Below, in pieces: positions 37,757-45,837 of a DNA stretch of 64,000 nt. Origin of the DNA: Actinomyces haliotis. Its GTDB lineage: Bacteria; Actinomycetota; Actinomycetes; Actinomycetales; Actinomycetaceae. The first letter of the stretch is position 1, and each line of letters begins with the position of its first letter. The notes under the pieces are model-generated. The model ran no database searches. It was not told the origin of the DNA and saw only the letters and a program-made list of their open reading frames with translations. The DNA lies in NCBI RefSeq assembly GCF_015355765.1, contig NZ_JACWNA010000015.1, positions 1-64,000 of the forward strand, given 5' to 3'. The translations under genes were made by a program, and so were the position numbers.

Positions 37757-39261
37757 TTCATGACCTCCTCGACGTCGGTGAGGCGGGCGAGCCGGGCACG
37801 GAGCGCCAGCATCGCCGTGTACGTGGTGAAGACGCGCATGTCGGCGGCCGAGCCGGCGTCGTCGCGGGGTGTGCTGCCGGCGTCCGCGTCGACGTTCTTG
37901 GCGGCCGCCTTGCGCAGCCGCTCGATGGCGCGGTCCAGGTCCGGCTCGACGACGCCGACGGGCACCTCGTCGTAGCGCAGCCGCAGCGCCATGTCCCAGG
38001 CGCGCACGCCGGTGACGACGGCGACGCCCTCCTCGCGCAGGGCCGAGAAGTCGACGTCCCACAGCCAGGACATGTCGCGTCCGTCGGCGTACTCGTCGTT
38101 GATCGCGATCATGACGGTCTCGGGGCCGCTGACGCGCACGGCCTCCTCCGCGGTGAGCAGGCCCATGCGGAAGCCCGCGGGGTTCTTGACGAGGGAGAGC
38201 TGGACGTCGTGCCCGTCGAGGGTGAGGACCTCTCCGCGGCCGAAGGCGGCCTGGACCTCCGACAGGGTCCGCAGCGCCCGCTCGAGGTCGACCCGCTCGC
38301 CGAGGACCTCGAGGGCGAGGGCGAGGGCCGCGCAGGCGTTGAGCTGGTTGTGGATCCCGGGGATCGCGAAGTCGACCGTGCGCTCCTCGCCGTCGACGCG
38401 GACGGCGGCCCGCTGACCCTCGATGTGCTCGAGGACGACGCGGGGCACCGGCACGACCTGCTCCGACGGCGGGGCGACGGTCTCGCCGACCGTGGCCTCG
38501 CGGGAGGCGGAGGCGCGCGGGACGTCGTCGGCGCCCGTGCTCGCTGGAGCGGCGTCGCCGGCGGCGTGCGCCTCGGCCGGCTCGGAGGCGGAGCCCGTCG
38601 TGCCGCCGGTGCGCAGGTCGTCGTCGGACAGGAAGAGGGAGCGCAGCGCCGGGCCGGCCCCGAAGCCGGCCCTGCGCGCGTTCAGGTCCCCGAGGAAGGT
38701 GGCGCTGCCCAGACGCGGGTCGTCGACGTTGACGACGACGACCTCGCTCGTCGCGGCGGCGACCTTGTGGAGCAGGGAGGCGGTGTAGTCGATCTCGCCG
38801 AACCGGTCGAGCTGGTCGCGCATGACGTTGAGGAGGAGGCAGGCGCGCGGGTGCACGAGCTCCACGAAGCGCACCGCGTGGGCCTCGTCGAGCTCCAGGA
38901 CGGCGACGTCGGCGTGCACGCGTCCGGCGGCGTCCACCTCCGTGAGCAGGGAGGCGAGGACGCCGCGCACGAAGTTCGAGCCGGTGCGGTTGGTGAGGAC
39001 GCTCAGCCCCTGGTCCTCGAGGAGCTGGACGACCATCTTCGTCGTCGTCGTCTTGCCGTTCGTGCCGGAGACGACGATGACGCCCTGGGGGAGCTGGTCG
39101 AGGGTCCGCTTGAGGAAGCCCGGGTCCGTGCGCTCCATGACGAGGCCGGGGAAGGCGGTGCCGCCGGAGCCGCCGCCGCGCACCCTGGCCGCGGCGCGGG
39201 CCGCCCGCCCGAGGGCCACCGTGGCGCGCGATCGCAGGGACGCGGGGATCGGGGCTGCCAT
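37753..39261 (-). CDS. murT: Lipid II isoglutaminyl synthase, Mur-ligase-like subunit
   Basis: This is the ATP-dependent partner of GatD in peptidoglycan precursor amidation. The ATP loop is VIVVSGTNGKTTTTKMV. The conserved ELDEAHAVRFVE, CLLLNVMRDQLDRFGEIDYT and HNQLNACAALALALEVLG follow, with the DUF1727 part at the C-terminus (VSGPETVMIAINDEYADGRDM). It is 502 residues. The Cys4 zinc ribbon known from staphylococcal MurT is absent: residues about 205-270 are instead an Ala/Asp/Ser-rich linker, with only two cysteines in the whole protein. The ATG at 39261 has GGAG upstream. Confidence 0.93.
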   Translation of the reverse strand: MAAPIPASLRSRATVALGRAARAAARVRGGGSGGTAFPGLVMERTDPGFLKRTLDQLPQGVIVVSGTNGKTTTTKMVVQLLEDQGLSVLTNRTGSNFVRGVLASLLTEVDAAGRVHADVAVLELDEAHAVRFVELVHPRACLLLNVMRDQLDRFGEIDYTASLLHKVAAATSEVVVVNVDDPRLGSATFLGDLNARRAGFGAGPALRSLFLSDDDLRTGGTTGSASEPAEAHAAGDAAPASTGADDVPRASASREATVGETVAPPSEQVVPVPRVVLEHIEGQRAAVRVDGEERTVDFAIPGIHNQLNACAALALALEVLGERVDLERALRTLSEVQAAFGRGEVLTLDGHDVQLSLVKNPAGFRMGLLTAEEAVRVSGPETVMIAINDEYADGRDMSWLWDVDFSALREEGVAVVTGVRAWDMALRLRYDEVPVGVVEPDLDRAIERLRKAAAKNVDADAGSTPRDDAGSAADMRVFTTYTAMLALRARLARLTDVEEVMK

Positions 39262-39380
39262 GGATCGCTCCTGACGTGTCGTGAGGGTGGGGCCGCAGCC
39301 AGTCTAGGCGGCGGCCGGCTGCGGCCCGGGGGAGGGACGGCACCGCGCGGCGCGGCCGGCTGCCTCCGGGCTGAAGGATC

Positions 39381-40970
39381 TCAGGAAGCCGGCTGGACGA
39401 CGCGCAGCGCCCCGGGCTCGACCTCGATCTCGAGGTTGCTCGTCTCGCCCTCCGTGTCCCCGTCGAGCTCGAAGGGGACAGGAGAGTCCGCCTCGAGCCG
39501 GATGCGGCGCGCCTGGAGCAGGGTGAAGCCGTCCATCTCCCGGCCCATGAGGATCTGCGCTCCGAGCTTGGCCCAGTCAGCGACCCGCTCAGGGCTGGCG
39601 AGCATGAGGTCGACGACGCCGTCGTCCGGGTTCGCGTCCGGGAAGAGGGTCATGCCGCCGGTGATGGTGCCGACGTTGCCGAGGAGCGCCATGACGACGT
39701 CGTGCTGCTGGGGCTCGCCGTCGTCGAGGGTGACGGTCACGGTGAAGGGCTCCGGGACGGCGTTCTGGACCGCGGCGACGGCGTAGGCGCCCGAGCGGAT
39801 GACCTTCTTGAGGTCGTCGTTGGTCGAGTCCATGATCTGCGCGTCCAGGCCCAGCCCCGCCATGACGACGAAGCGGTCCTCGCCGTCGTCCCAGGCGCAC
39901 CGCACGACGTCCACCGGTCGGTCCTCGCCCGTGAGCGCCAGGCGGAGCGCGGCGTCGGTGTCGAGCGGGATCCCGAGGTTGCGGGCGAGGAGGTTGCCTG
40001 TGCCCGAGGGGATGAGCGCGACGGGTACGCCCGTGCCCGTGAGATCCGCGCACACGACCCGGACCGTGCCGTCGCCTCCGGCGATGATGACGAGGTCCAC
40101 CTCGGCCGCGACCGCGCGACGGGCGGCCTCGCGCCCGGGGTCGTCGGCCTCGGTCTCGAGCCACAGGCTCGGTTGCCAGCCGGCGCGCAGGATCTCCGCC
40201 TCCACGCGGCGGCGCAGGAGGGAGAGGTCGTCGAACTTCGTGGGGTTGAGGATGATGGCGGCGCGCTTGTCGACGGTGCCCTCCGGGAGGCCGAGGTGGG
40301 CCCACCCGGCGAGGATGGGGTCGATACCGCCGATCGTGAGCCCGAGGTTGGCGAAGGCGCCACCCAGGAGCAGGCCGCCGATGACGTCGGACACGTGCTC
40401 GAGACCCATGGCCCACTGCGCGACGGCGGTGAGGAGCACGACGCCGCCCCCGGTCAGGGCCCAGGTGACGATCGAGGTGGAACCGCGCCGGTGCGCGCGG
40501 GTGAGGGTGACGAGGACCCAGGCGCCGAGGGTGACGGCGGTGACGTGCCCTGCGGGGTAGGCGCCGCCGACGTGCGAGATGGAGTCCGTGAACGCCGTGG
40601 CCGGGCGGTCGACGTCGACGAGGAACGAGAGGAGCAGCTGGACGACGATGCCGGCGGCCCCGACCCCGAGGGCGAGGGAGAGGCGCCGCATCCGCTGCTT
40701 GAAGGAGAAGACGGCGACGCCGATGATCGCGGCGAGGATGAGGAAGGGGTGGGTGAGGAGGCTGAAGGCCTCCGCGATCTGCCCGAGTGAGGATCGTGGG
40801 GCGAGGGCCGGGCGCTGGAGCGAGGCGTCGAGACCGGCGAGCGTGCCGCGCAGCACGAGCCGGGACCAGATGAGGAACCCCGCGACGAAGGCGCCGGAGA
40901 GCACCGTCTCGAGCTGGGTGAGGCGGGAGCGGGGCCCGGCGGGCCGCTGGGTGTGCGTGGTGGAGCTCAT
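39381..40970 (-). CDS. PAP2 phosphatase / diacylglycerol kinase-type fusion membrane protein
   Basis: The 529-residue protein has six predicted membrane helices in residues 1-210 with a PAP2-like pattern: DRPATAFTDS, GGAYPAGHVTAV and GLEHVSDVIGGLLLG. The lipid-kinase domain starts about residue 236 at KRAAIILNPTKFDDL. It contains the nucleotide loop IIAGGDGTVRVVC, IPSGTGNLLARNLGIP, and GEPQQHDVVMALLGNVGTIT. Such fusions probably dephosphorylate and rephosphorylate lipids at the membrane. The exact substrate (undecaprenyl phosphate, phosphatidate or other) is not known. It starts with ATG at 40970. Confidence 0.88.
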   Translation of the reverse strand: MSSTTHTQRPAGPRSRLTQLETVLSGAFVAGFLIWSRLVLRGTLAGLDASLQRPALAPRSSLGQIAEAFSLLTHPFLILAAIIGVAVFSFKQRMRRLSLALGVGAAGIVVQLLLSFLVDVDRPATAFTDSISHVGGAYPAGHVTAVTLGAWVLVTLTRAHRRGSTSIVTWALTGGGVVLLTAVAQWAMGLEHVSDVIGGLLLGGAFANLGLTIGGIDPILAGWAHLGLPEGTVDKRAAIILNPTKFDDLSLLRRRVEAEILRAGWQPSLWLETEADDPGREAARRAVAAEVDLVIIAGGDGTVRVVCADLTGTGVPVALIPSGTGNLLARNLGIPLDTDAALRLALTGEDRPVDVVRCAWDDGEDRFVVMAGLGLDAQIMDSTNDDLKKVIRSGAYAVAAVQNAVPEPFTVTVTLDDGEPQQHDVVMALLGNVGTITGGMTLFPDANPDDGVVDLMLASPERVADWAKLGAQILMGREMDGFTLLQARRIRLEADSPVPFELDGDTEGETSNLEIEVEPGALRVVQPAS

Positions 40971-41072
40971 CCCGGCAAGCGTATGGGCAGAGCAGGTCGG
41001 CCGCGTGTCAGGCCTGCCGGTGCGGACGTCGGGTGACTCGCGTGGGAACGTGCCCGCGCCACAGCACCTCCG

Positions 41073-41139
41073 TGGGAACGTGCCTGCGCTCTGAGAACGA
41101 GGGTGACGCCCTCGTTCTCAGAGCGCAGGCACGTTCCCA
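41073..41139. repeat. Palindromic element, family B, copy 2
   Basis: A perfect 31-bp stem (TGGGAACGTGCCTGCGCTCT then GAGAACGAGGG) with a 5-base loop. It is preceded 32 bases upstream by a partial copy of the arm (CGTGGGAACGTGCCCGCGC at 41041). It lies between the PAP2-kinase gene start and tRNA-Pro. Confidence 0.85.
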
Positions 41140-41160
41140 GCGGATGGCGGTGGGCACGAC

Positions 41161-41190
41161 GAAGGCCCGGCTCCTGAGAGCCGGGCCTTC
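41161..41190 (-). terminator. Hairpin terminator after tRNA-Pro
   Basis: A perfect 13-bp stem GAAGGCCCGGCTC around CTGA lies 21 bases beyond the 3' end of the leftward tRNA gene. Confidence 0.8.
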
Positions 41191-41211
41191 GGGGTCCTGG
41201 TGGACCGTGAG

Positions 41212-41285
<74 letters not shown>

Positions 41286-41425
41286 TGTGCAGCGGAGACA
41301 CTATATCCACCGCCGGGCCGGGGACGGAAATCTTTCCCCTGAGGGCTGGGTCACGCCGTCGCCGCGTCGGCGCTGCGTCGGCCCTGCGTCGGCCCCGTGC
41401 CGACGACGTCGCCGCCGGCTCCCTC

Positions 41426-42421
41426 TCAGCCGTGCGGCAGGAGCGTGAGGAGCGTGGCCTCGGGGCGGCAGGCGACGCGCACCGGCGTGTACGGGCTCGT
41501 GCCCAGACCCGCGGACACGTGCAGATACATGTGGTCCGCCGCGGCCGGCGTCCCGATCCTCCCGGGCCACTGCGACAGGCCCGAGACGCGATGACGGTCC
41601 AGGTCGCAGTTGGTGACGAGTGCGCCGTAGAAGGGCAGGCAGAGCTGGCCGCCGTGGGTGTGTCCGGCCAGCGCCAGGTCGACGTCGTCGGCGCTCATGG
41701 CGTCGAGGACGCGGCGGTAGGGGGCGTGGAGGAGCCCGAGGCGCAGCGGGCGGCCGTCCGCGTCGAGGACGGCGGGCGTGCCGGCCGGTGCGGTCGGGTC
41801 GTCGGCCGACGGCGCCGGGTACTCGTCGCGCTCGGCGTGCGGGTCGTCGACGCCGACGAGCTCGATGCTGCGGCCCCGCACGGACATCGTCCCGCGGGCG
41901 TTCGTGAGGTCCACCCAGCCTCCGGAGGCCTGGATGTCGCGCACCTCCTCCCAGGGGAGTGCCTCGATCTGCTCCTCCTTGTCGGGGTCGTTCGCGGTGC
42001 GGGGGTCGCGGCGCAGGTACCGGGTCGGGGACTTGAGGACCGTCGTGCGGTAGTCGTGGTCCCCCATGACGAAGGCACCGGGGAGGTCGGTGAAGGGCTC
42101 GAGCGCGCGGCGCAGCGGCTTCAGGCCGTTGGCGAACGAGAGGTTGTCGCCCGTGTCGACGACGACGTCGGGGTGCAGGTCCGCGAGCGCGCGCACCCAG
42201 TCCACGCGGGCGTGGTCCCGCTCGGTGAGGTGCAGGTCGGACAGGTGGAGGACGGTGATCGGGTCCTCACCGACGGCGAGCACGGGCACCTCGACGCGAC
42301 GCAGGACGGGCATGCGCGCCTCGACGAGGGCGTAGCCGAGGAGGCCCGCGCCGGCGGCGGCCGTGGCGCCGAGGGCGCGGGCGGTGCCGCGGAGGAAGGA
42401 GCTGCTGGTCTCGCTGGTCAT
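41426..42421 (-). CDS. Metallophosphoesterase, membrane-anchored
   Basis: A calcineurin-like dimetal phosphoesterase of 331 residues with one N-terminal hydrophobic segment (about 12-32). Metal motifs are LHLSDLHLT, DVVVDTGDNLS, VMGDHDYR (Asp in place of the usual Asn of GNHD, or a shifted motif), LGLLHAPYR and LALAGHTHGGQLCLP. Substrate unknown. It lies downstream of the PBP gene on the same strand (72-base gap), an arrangement like Rv3682-Rv3683 in M. tuberculosis. Confidence 0.92.
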   Translation of the reverse strand: MTSETSSSFLRGTARALGATAAAGAGLLGYALVEARMPVLRRVEVPVLAVGEDPITVLHLSDLHLTERDHARVDWVRALADLHPDVVVDTGDNLSFANGLKPLRRALEPFTDLPGAFVMGDHDYRTTVLKSPTRYLRRDPRTANDPDKEEQIEALPWEEVRDIQASGGWVDLTNARGTMSVRGRSIELVGVDDPHAERDEYPAPSADDPTAPAGTPAVLDADGRPLRLGLLHAPYRRVLDAMSADDVDLALAGHTHGGQLCLPFYGALVTNCDLDRHRVSGLSQWPGRIGTPAAADHMYLHVSAGLGTSPYTPVRVACRPEATLLTLLPHG

Positions 42422-42493
42422 GGGCTCATGATGCCAGCGAGCGGCCGCCGGGGTGCTCCCGGTGGCCGCTCACTCGCTGGGTGGCGGTGCTGG

Positions 42494-44686
42494 TCAGTGC
42501 TTGCCGTTGCCCTGGGTGAGCCCGTCCGTGCTCTGGGCGGTCGCACCGGTGGTCGCGCCGTCGGTGGCGGTGCCGGAGTCCGACGCCGTCGAGGCGCCGA
42601 GGTCCACCTGGTTGAAGTCCTGGACGGGCTGACCGGCGAGGGCGGCGTCCATGTAGGTCTTCCACAGGGGTGCCGGCGCGTCCGAGCCGTACATCGTCTC
42701 GTAGTAGCGGCCGCCGATGTACTGGCCCTGCATGCCGTAGTAGCCGTCGGAGTGACCCATCCACACGGCCGCGGCGAGCTGCGGGGTGAAGCCCACGAAC
42801 CAGGCGTTGTCCATCTTGTCCGTGGTGCCCGTCTTTCCGGCGGCCGGGCGGTTGTCAAGGGTCGCCGCGGGCGCCGTACCGGACTTGCCGAGGACGTTGG
42901 TCAGTGTGAGGGCCACCTTGTCGGCGGCGGTCGAGTCCATAACGGAGTGGCAGCCGGCCTCCGGGACCTTGAGGTCCTTGCCGTCGGCGTCCTTGATGGC
43001 CGTGATGGCGATCGGCTTGCAGTAGGTGCCGTGCGCGGCGAAGGTGGCGTAGGCGTTGGCCATGGCCAGCGGGGTCACCTCCTGGGCGCCCAGGATGATG
43101 GAGGGGCGCGGGTCGAGGTTGGAGCCGTCGGCCTTGGTGACCCCCATGTCGGCGGCGAGCTGGGAGACGTCGCAGACGTTCATCTCGGTCAGCATGCGCG
43201 CGTAGCCGACGTTGATGGACATCGAGGTGTTCTGGATGACGTTGTGCGTGCCGCCCTCGGAGGGGTTCGCGTTGCTCACCTTCCAGGAGTCGGCCATCTC
43301 GGGGTGGCAGGGGATGGTCCACGCTGAGCGGGCGAAGGTGGTCGGGCTCGTGTTCATCGAGGCGTAGCCCGACTTCCCGAGCTGGTACCACTGCGCGAGC
43401 ACGAAGGTCTTGAAGGCCGAGCCCGGCTGGAAGCCGTTGGAGTCGAGTCCGCCGTGCGCGGAGTCCGCCGCGTAGGAGATCTGCGTGGCATTCGCGTCGT
43501 TCGCCGAGGCGTCCCCGTAGTTCGTGTTCTGGGACATCGCGAGCACCTTGCCGGTCCCCGGTTCGACGGACACGAGCGCCGCCTTGACGTTGGACGGGTC
43601 GTTCGTCGGGACGTAGGCCTGGACGGCGTCGTCGGCCGCCTTCTGCTTGGCCGGGTCGAGGGTCGTCGTGATGGTCAGCCCACCGCGCAGGAGGACCTGC
43701 TCGCGCTCGGCCTGTGTCTTGCCGTAGATCGAGGAGGACTCGATCTCGCCGACCACGTACTGGCAGAAGTACGCGGCGGATCCTGCCGTGCCGCAGCCGC
43801 CGACGGCGTCCTTGACGTGCAGCATGTCCGCGATCTGGGTGTTGAGGCCGTCCTCGTACTGCTGCTTGGTGATGAACTGCTCCTCGTACATCTTCTTGAG
43901 GACCCAGTCCATGCGGGACTTCGCCTTGTCCGGGTACGTGACGGGGTCGTAGGCGCCAGGCGCGTTGGTGAGGCCGGCCAGCAGCGCGGCCTCGGTGACG
44001 GTGAGGTCCTTGGCGGACTTCGAGAAGTAGTGCTGGGCGCTGGCCTCGACGCCGTAGGTCGAGGGGCCGAACGCCGCGATGTTGAGGTAGCCCTCGAGGA
44101 TCTGCTGCTTGGAGTACTTCTGCTCCAGGGTGAGCGCGTACTTGATCTCGCGGAGCTTGCGGGAGACGGTCGGCTCCTTCGCCGCGGCGATGCCCGCCTT
44201 GTCGCCCTTCTGGAGGGCGGACTCGACGAGGACGTTGCGGACGTACTGCTGGGTGAGGGTCGAGGCGCCCTGGGTCTCCCCGGAGTTCGCGTTGGAGACG
44301 AGCGCGCGGACGATGCCCGCGGGGTCGACGCCCTTGTGCTCGTAGAAGCGCCGGTCCTCGACCGCGACGATCGCGTTCTGGATGTTGGGCGACATGTCCG
44401 CCAGCTTCACGACGATGCGGTTCTCCGCGTAGAACTGCGCGAGCTCCGTGCCGTCGGAGGCCTTGATGACGGAGACCTGGCTCGGCTCGAGGACGTTGAA
44501 GTCACTCGGCAGCTCGTCGAAGAGCTTCTGCGAGGCGTTGGTGACCGCGGCGGCACCGCCGACGAGCGGCGCGGCGAAGCCCGCAGTGAGGATGCCGCCG
44601 ACCCCCGAGAGCAGGAGGAAGACGAGCAGCATCGCGATGACCTGCGCTGGGGAGAGCGACCGGTCACGGGAGGAGGCGTTCGACAT
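42494..44686 (-). CDS. Class A penicillin-binding protein (PonA2-like)
   Basis: This bifunctional peptidoglycan synthase of 730 residues has one N-terminal membrane helix (about 15-38). The GT51 glycosyltransferase has catalytic E110 in AVEDRRFYEHKG and QGASTLTQQYVRN. The transpeptidase has S423-x-x-K426 (PGSAFKTF), S490-I-N492 and K618-T-G620. A Ser/Thr/Gly-rich tail of about 30 residues ends the protein. The Cys-containing loop at 298-308 is unusual for the family. The ATG at 44686 follows an upstream purine-rich stretch. It is divergent from a WhiB gene, as for ponA2-whiB4 in mycobacteria. Confidence 0.94.
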   Translation of the reverse strand: MSNASSRDRSLSPAQVIAMLLVFLLLSGVGGILTAGFAAPLVGGAAAVTNASQKLFDELPSDFNVLEPSQVSVIKASDGTELAQFYAENRIVVKLADMSPNIQNAIVAVEDRRFYEHKGVDPAGIVRALVSNANSGETQGASTLTQQYVRNVLVESALQKGDKAGIAAAKEPTVSRKLREIKYALTLEQKYSKQQILEGYLNIAAFGPSTYGVEASAQHYFSKSAKDLTVTEAALLAGLTNAPGAYDPVTYPDKAKSRMDWVLKKMYEEQFITKQQYEDGLNTQIADMLHVKDAVGGCGTAGSAAYFCQYVVGEIESSSIYGKTQAEREQVLLRGGLTITTTLDPAKQKAADDAVQAYVPTNDPSNVKAALVSVEPGTGKVLAMSQNTNYGDASANDANATQISYAADSAHGGLDSNGFQPGSAFKTFVLAQWYQLGKSGYASMNTSPTTFARSAWTIPCHPEMADSWKVSNANPSEGGTHNVIQNTSMSINVGYARMLTEMNVCDVSQLAADMGVTKADGSNLDPRPSIILGAQEVTPLAMANAYATFAAHGTYCKPIAITAIKDADGKDLKVPEAGCHSVMDSTAADKVALTLTNVLGKSGTAPAATLDNRPAAGKTGTTDKMDNAWFVGFTPQLAAAVWMGHSDGYYGMQGQYIGGRYYETMYGSDAPAPLWKTYMDAALAGQPVQDFNQVDLGASTASDSGTATDGATTGATAQSTDGLTQGNGKH

Positions 44687-44962
44687 GGGGTCAGGGTACG
44701 TGCCGCTCACGCCCGAGCGCTGTGGGGCACGGCATGGCGGACCTGGAAATCGGCTAGGAGCCGCGCCTCGTGGGCCTGTGAGTCGCCGACGACGCGCCGA
44801 GGGGGGCGAGGCCGGTCGATGAGTCCGTGGTGACCCGAGGCGAGGGCGGGGGCCCTGATGAAGAGCCCTGCCATACACCACGCGACTCTGCCGACACGCC
44901 AGAACGCGGGTGGGTCGTGGTGTGGATTTGGTCAACCGGCGAGGTTGGGAATACCTTCAGGG

Positions 44963-44991
44963 TGTGACGCGGGTGACAGCGCCGTCACCCG
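44963..44991. promoter_or_regulatory. Inverted repeats upstream of whiB, in the 328-base whiB/PBP divergent region
   Basis: CGGGTGAC-N6-GTCACCCG (44970-44991) is a perfect 8-bp inverted repeat. Overlapping it, TGTGACGCGGGTGACA (44963-44978) fits the Crp/GlxR pattern TGTGA-N6-TCACA with one half-site mismatch. GGTGTGA occurs on both sides. A crp-like gene lies 0.9 kb away. The rest of 44687-45014 shows no gene. Confidence 0.45.
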
Positions 44992-45014
44992 GTGTGATAT
45001 GGGGGGAAGTAGCA

Positions 45015-45341
45015 ATGACGACGATCGATCAGTCCTGGGCCGTCCGAGCAGCCTGTGCGAACGTCGAGCCGGACCAGCTCTTCGGCAAGGGTGCCGAGCA
45101 GCGCGACGCGCGTTCGTTGTGCTTCGCGTGCCCCGTGCGCATGGAGTGCCTCGCCGAGGCCCTCGACTCGGAGTCCTCCTTCGGTGTGTGGGGTGGGCTC
45201 ACCGAGCGCGAGCGCCGCGCCCTCCTGCGTCGCTTCCCTGAGGTCGAGGACTGGGGTGCCTGGCTCCAGCGCGAGGACGACGATCTCGTCGCGGAGATCC
45301 ACGCCCACCGGGCTCCGCGGATCCTCGCCCGCGTCCGCTGA
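45015..45341 (+). CDS. WhiB-family redox-sensing transcription factor (WhiB4-like)
   Basis: The 108-residue protein has four cysteines for a 4Fe-4S cluster (C14, C36, C39, C45) in the canonical C...C-x2-C-x5-C pattern, the GVWGG turn and a basic ERERRALLRR segment. Position next to a ponA2-like PBP gene and metallophosphoesterase matches M. tuberculosis whiB4, which is redox responsive. That assignment rests on gene order. The ATG at 45015 has GGGGGAAG 5 bases upstream. A tandem repeat array follows immediately. Confidence 0.92.
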   Translation: MTTIDQSWAVRAACANVEPDQLFGKGAEQRDARSLCFACPVRMECLAEALDSESSFGVWGGLTERERRALLRRFPEVEDWGAWLQREDDDLVAEIHAHRAPRILARVR

Positions 45342-45361
45342 GCCGCTGAGACGGAGCCGCG

Positions 45362-45543
45362 CCGCCTGCGGCGTCCGCTCCACCCAGGGCTGCACCAGCT
45401 CCGCCGTCCGCTCCACCCAGGGCTGCACCAGCTCCGCCGTCCGCTCCACCCAGAGCTACACCGCCTGCGGCGTCCGCTCCACCCAGAGCTACACCGCCTG
45501 CGGCGTCCGCTCCACCCAGAGCTACACCGCCTGCGGCGTCCGC
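45362..45543. repeat. 33-bp tandem repeat (minisatellite), about 5.5 copies
   Basis: Units start at 45362, 45395, 45428, 45461, 45494 and a 17-base partial at 45527. Units 4 and 5 are identical and read CCGCCTGCGGCGTCCGCTCC then ACCCAGAGCTACA. Units 2-3 carry a variant 5' end (CCAGCTCCGCCGTCC). The array fills the whole gap from the whiB stop to the next gene's promoter region. The unit length is a multiple of 3, but no reading frame with a start covers it convincingly. Confidence 0.95.
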
Positions 45544-45558
45544 CGTAGGCTTCGGGGC

Positions 45559-45720
45559 ATGACTACTTGGGAATACGCCACGCTGCCCCTGCTCACCCAC
45601 GCGACGAAGCAGATCCTCGACCAGTGGGGCGCTGACGGCTGGGAGCTCGTCCAGGTCGTCCCCGGACCGACCGGCTCGGACAACCTCGTCGCCTACATGA
45701 AGCGACCGAAGAACGACTGA
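45559..45720 (+). CDS. DUF4177-type small protein
   Basis: The 53-residue protein reads MTTWEYATLPLLTHATKQIL, then a DQWGADGWELVQVVPG segment and a basic end. It matches the short actinobacterial family (DUF4177-like) with the DGWELVQVVPG motif. A homologous small gene lies near whiB4/crp in mycobacteria. The function is unknown. It follows directly after the 33-bp repeat array, which must contain or displace its promoter. Confidence 0.8.
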   Translation: MTTWEYATLPLLTHATKQILDQWGADGWELVQVVPGPTGSDNLVAYMKRPKND

Positions 45721-45769
45721 CGCCCTCCCCGACGCCGCCGGCATCGAGTCCGGTCGCTGAGGGCACGAC

Positions 45770-45813
45770 GAAGGGGCGGGGTGGTCCCCGATCGGTGACC
45801 ACCCCGCCCCTTC
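45770..45813. terminator. Bidirectional hairpin between the DUF4177 gene and the crp-like gene
   Basis: A perfect 16-bp stem GAAGGGGCGGGGTGGT with a 12-base loop lies between the convergent stops (45720 and 45838). Confidence 0.85.
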
Positions 45814-45837
45814 CGCGTCCTGGTTGAGGCGCTCTTC

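Noticed and set aside
45362-45543. CRISPR array
   Set aside because: Units are directly contiguous with no unique spacers and no cas genes are present; it is a tandem repeat.
45055-45720. A 221-codon frame spanning whiB, the repeat array and the DUF4177 gene
   Set aside because: The repeat-derived 11-residue units have no start or ribosome site of their own, and the whiB frame is clearly different. Only the last 53 codons match a known family.
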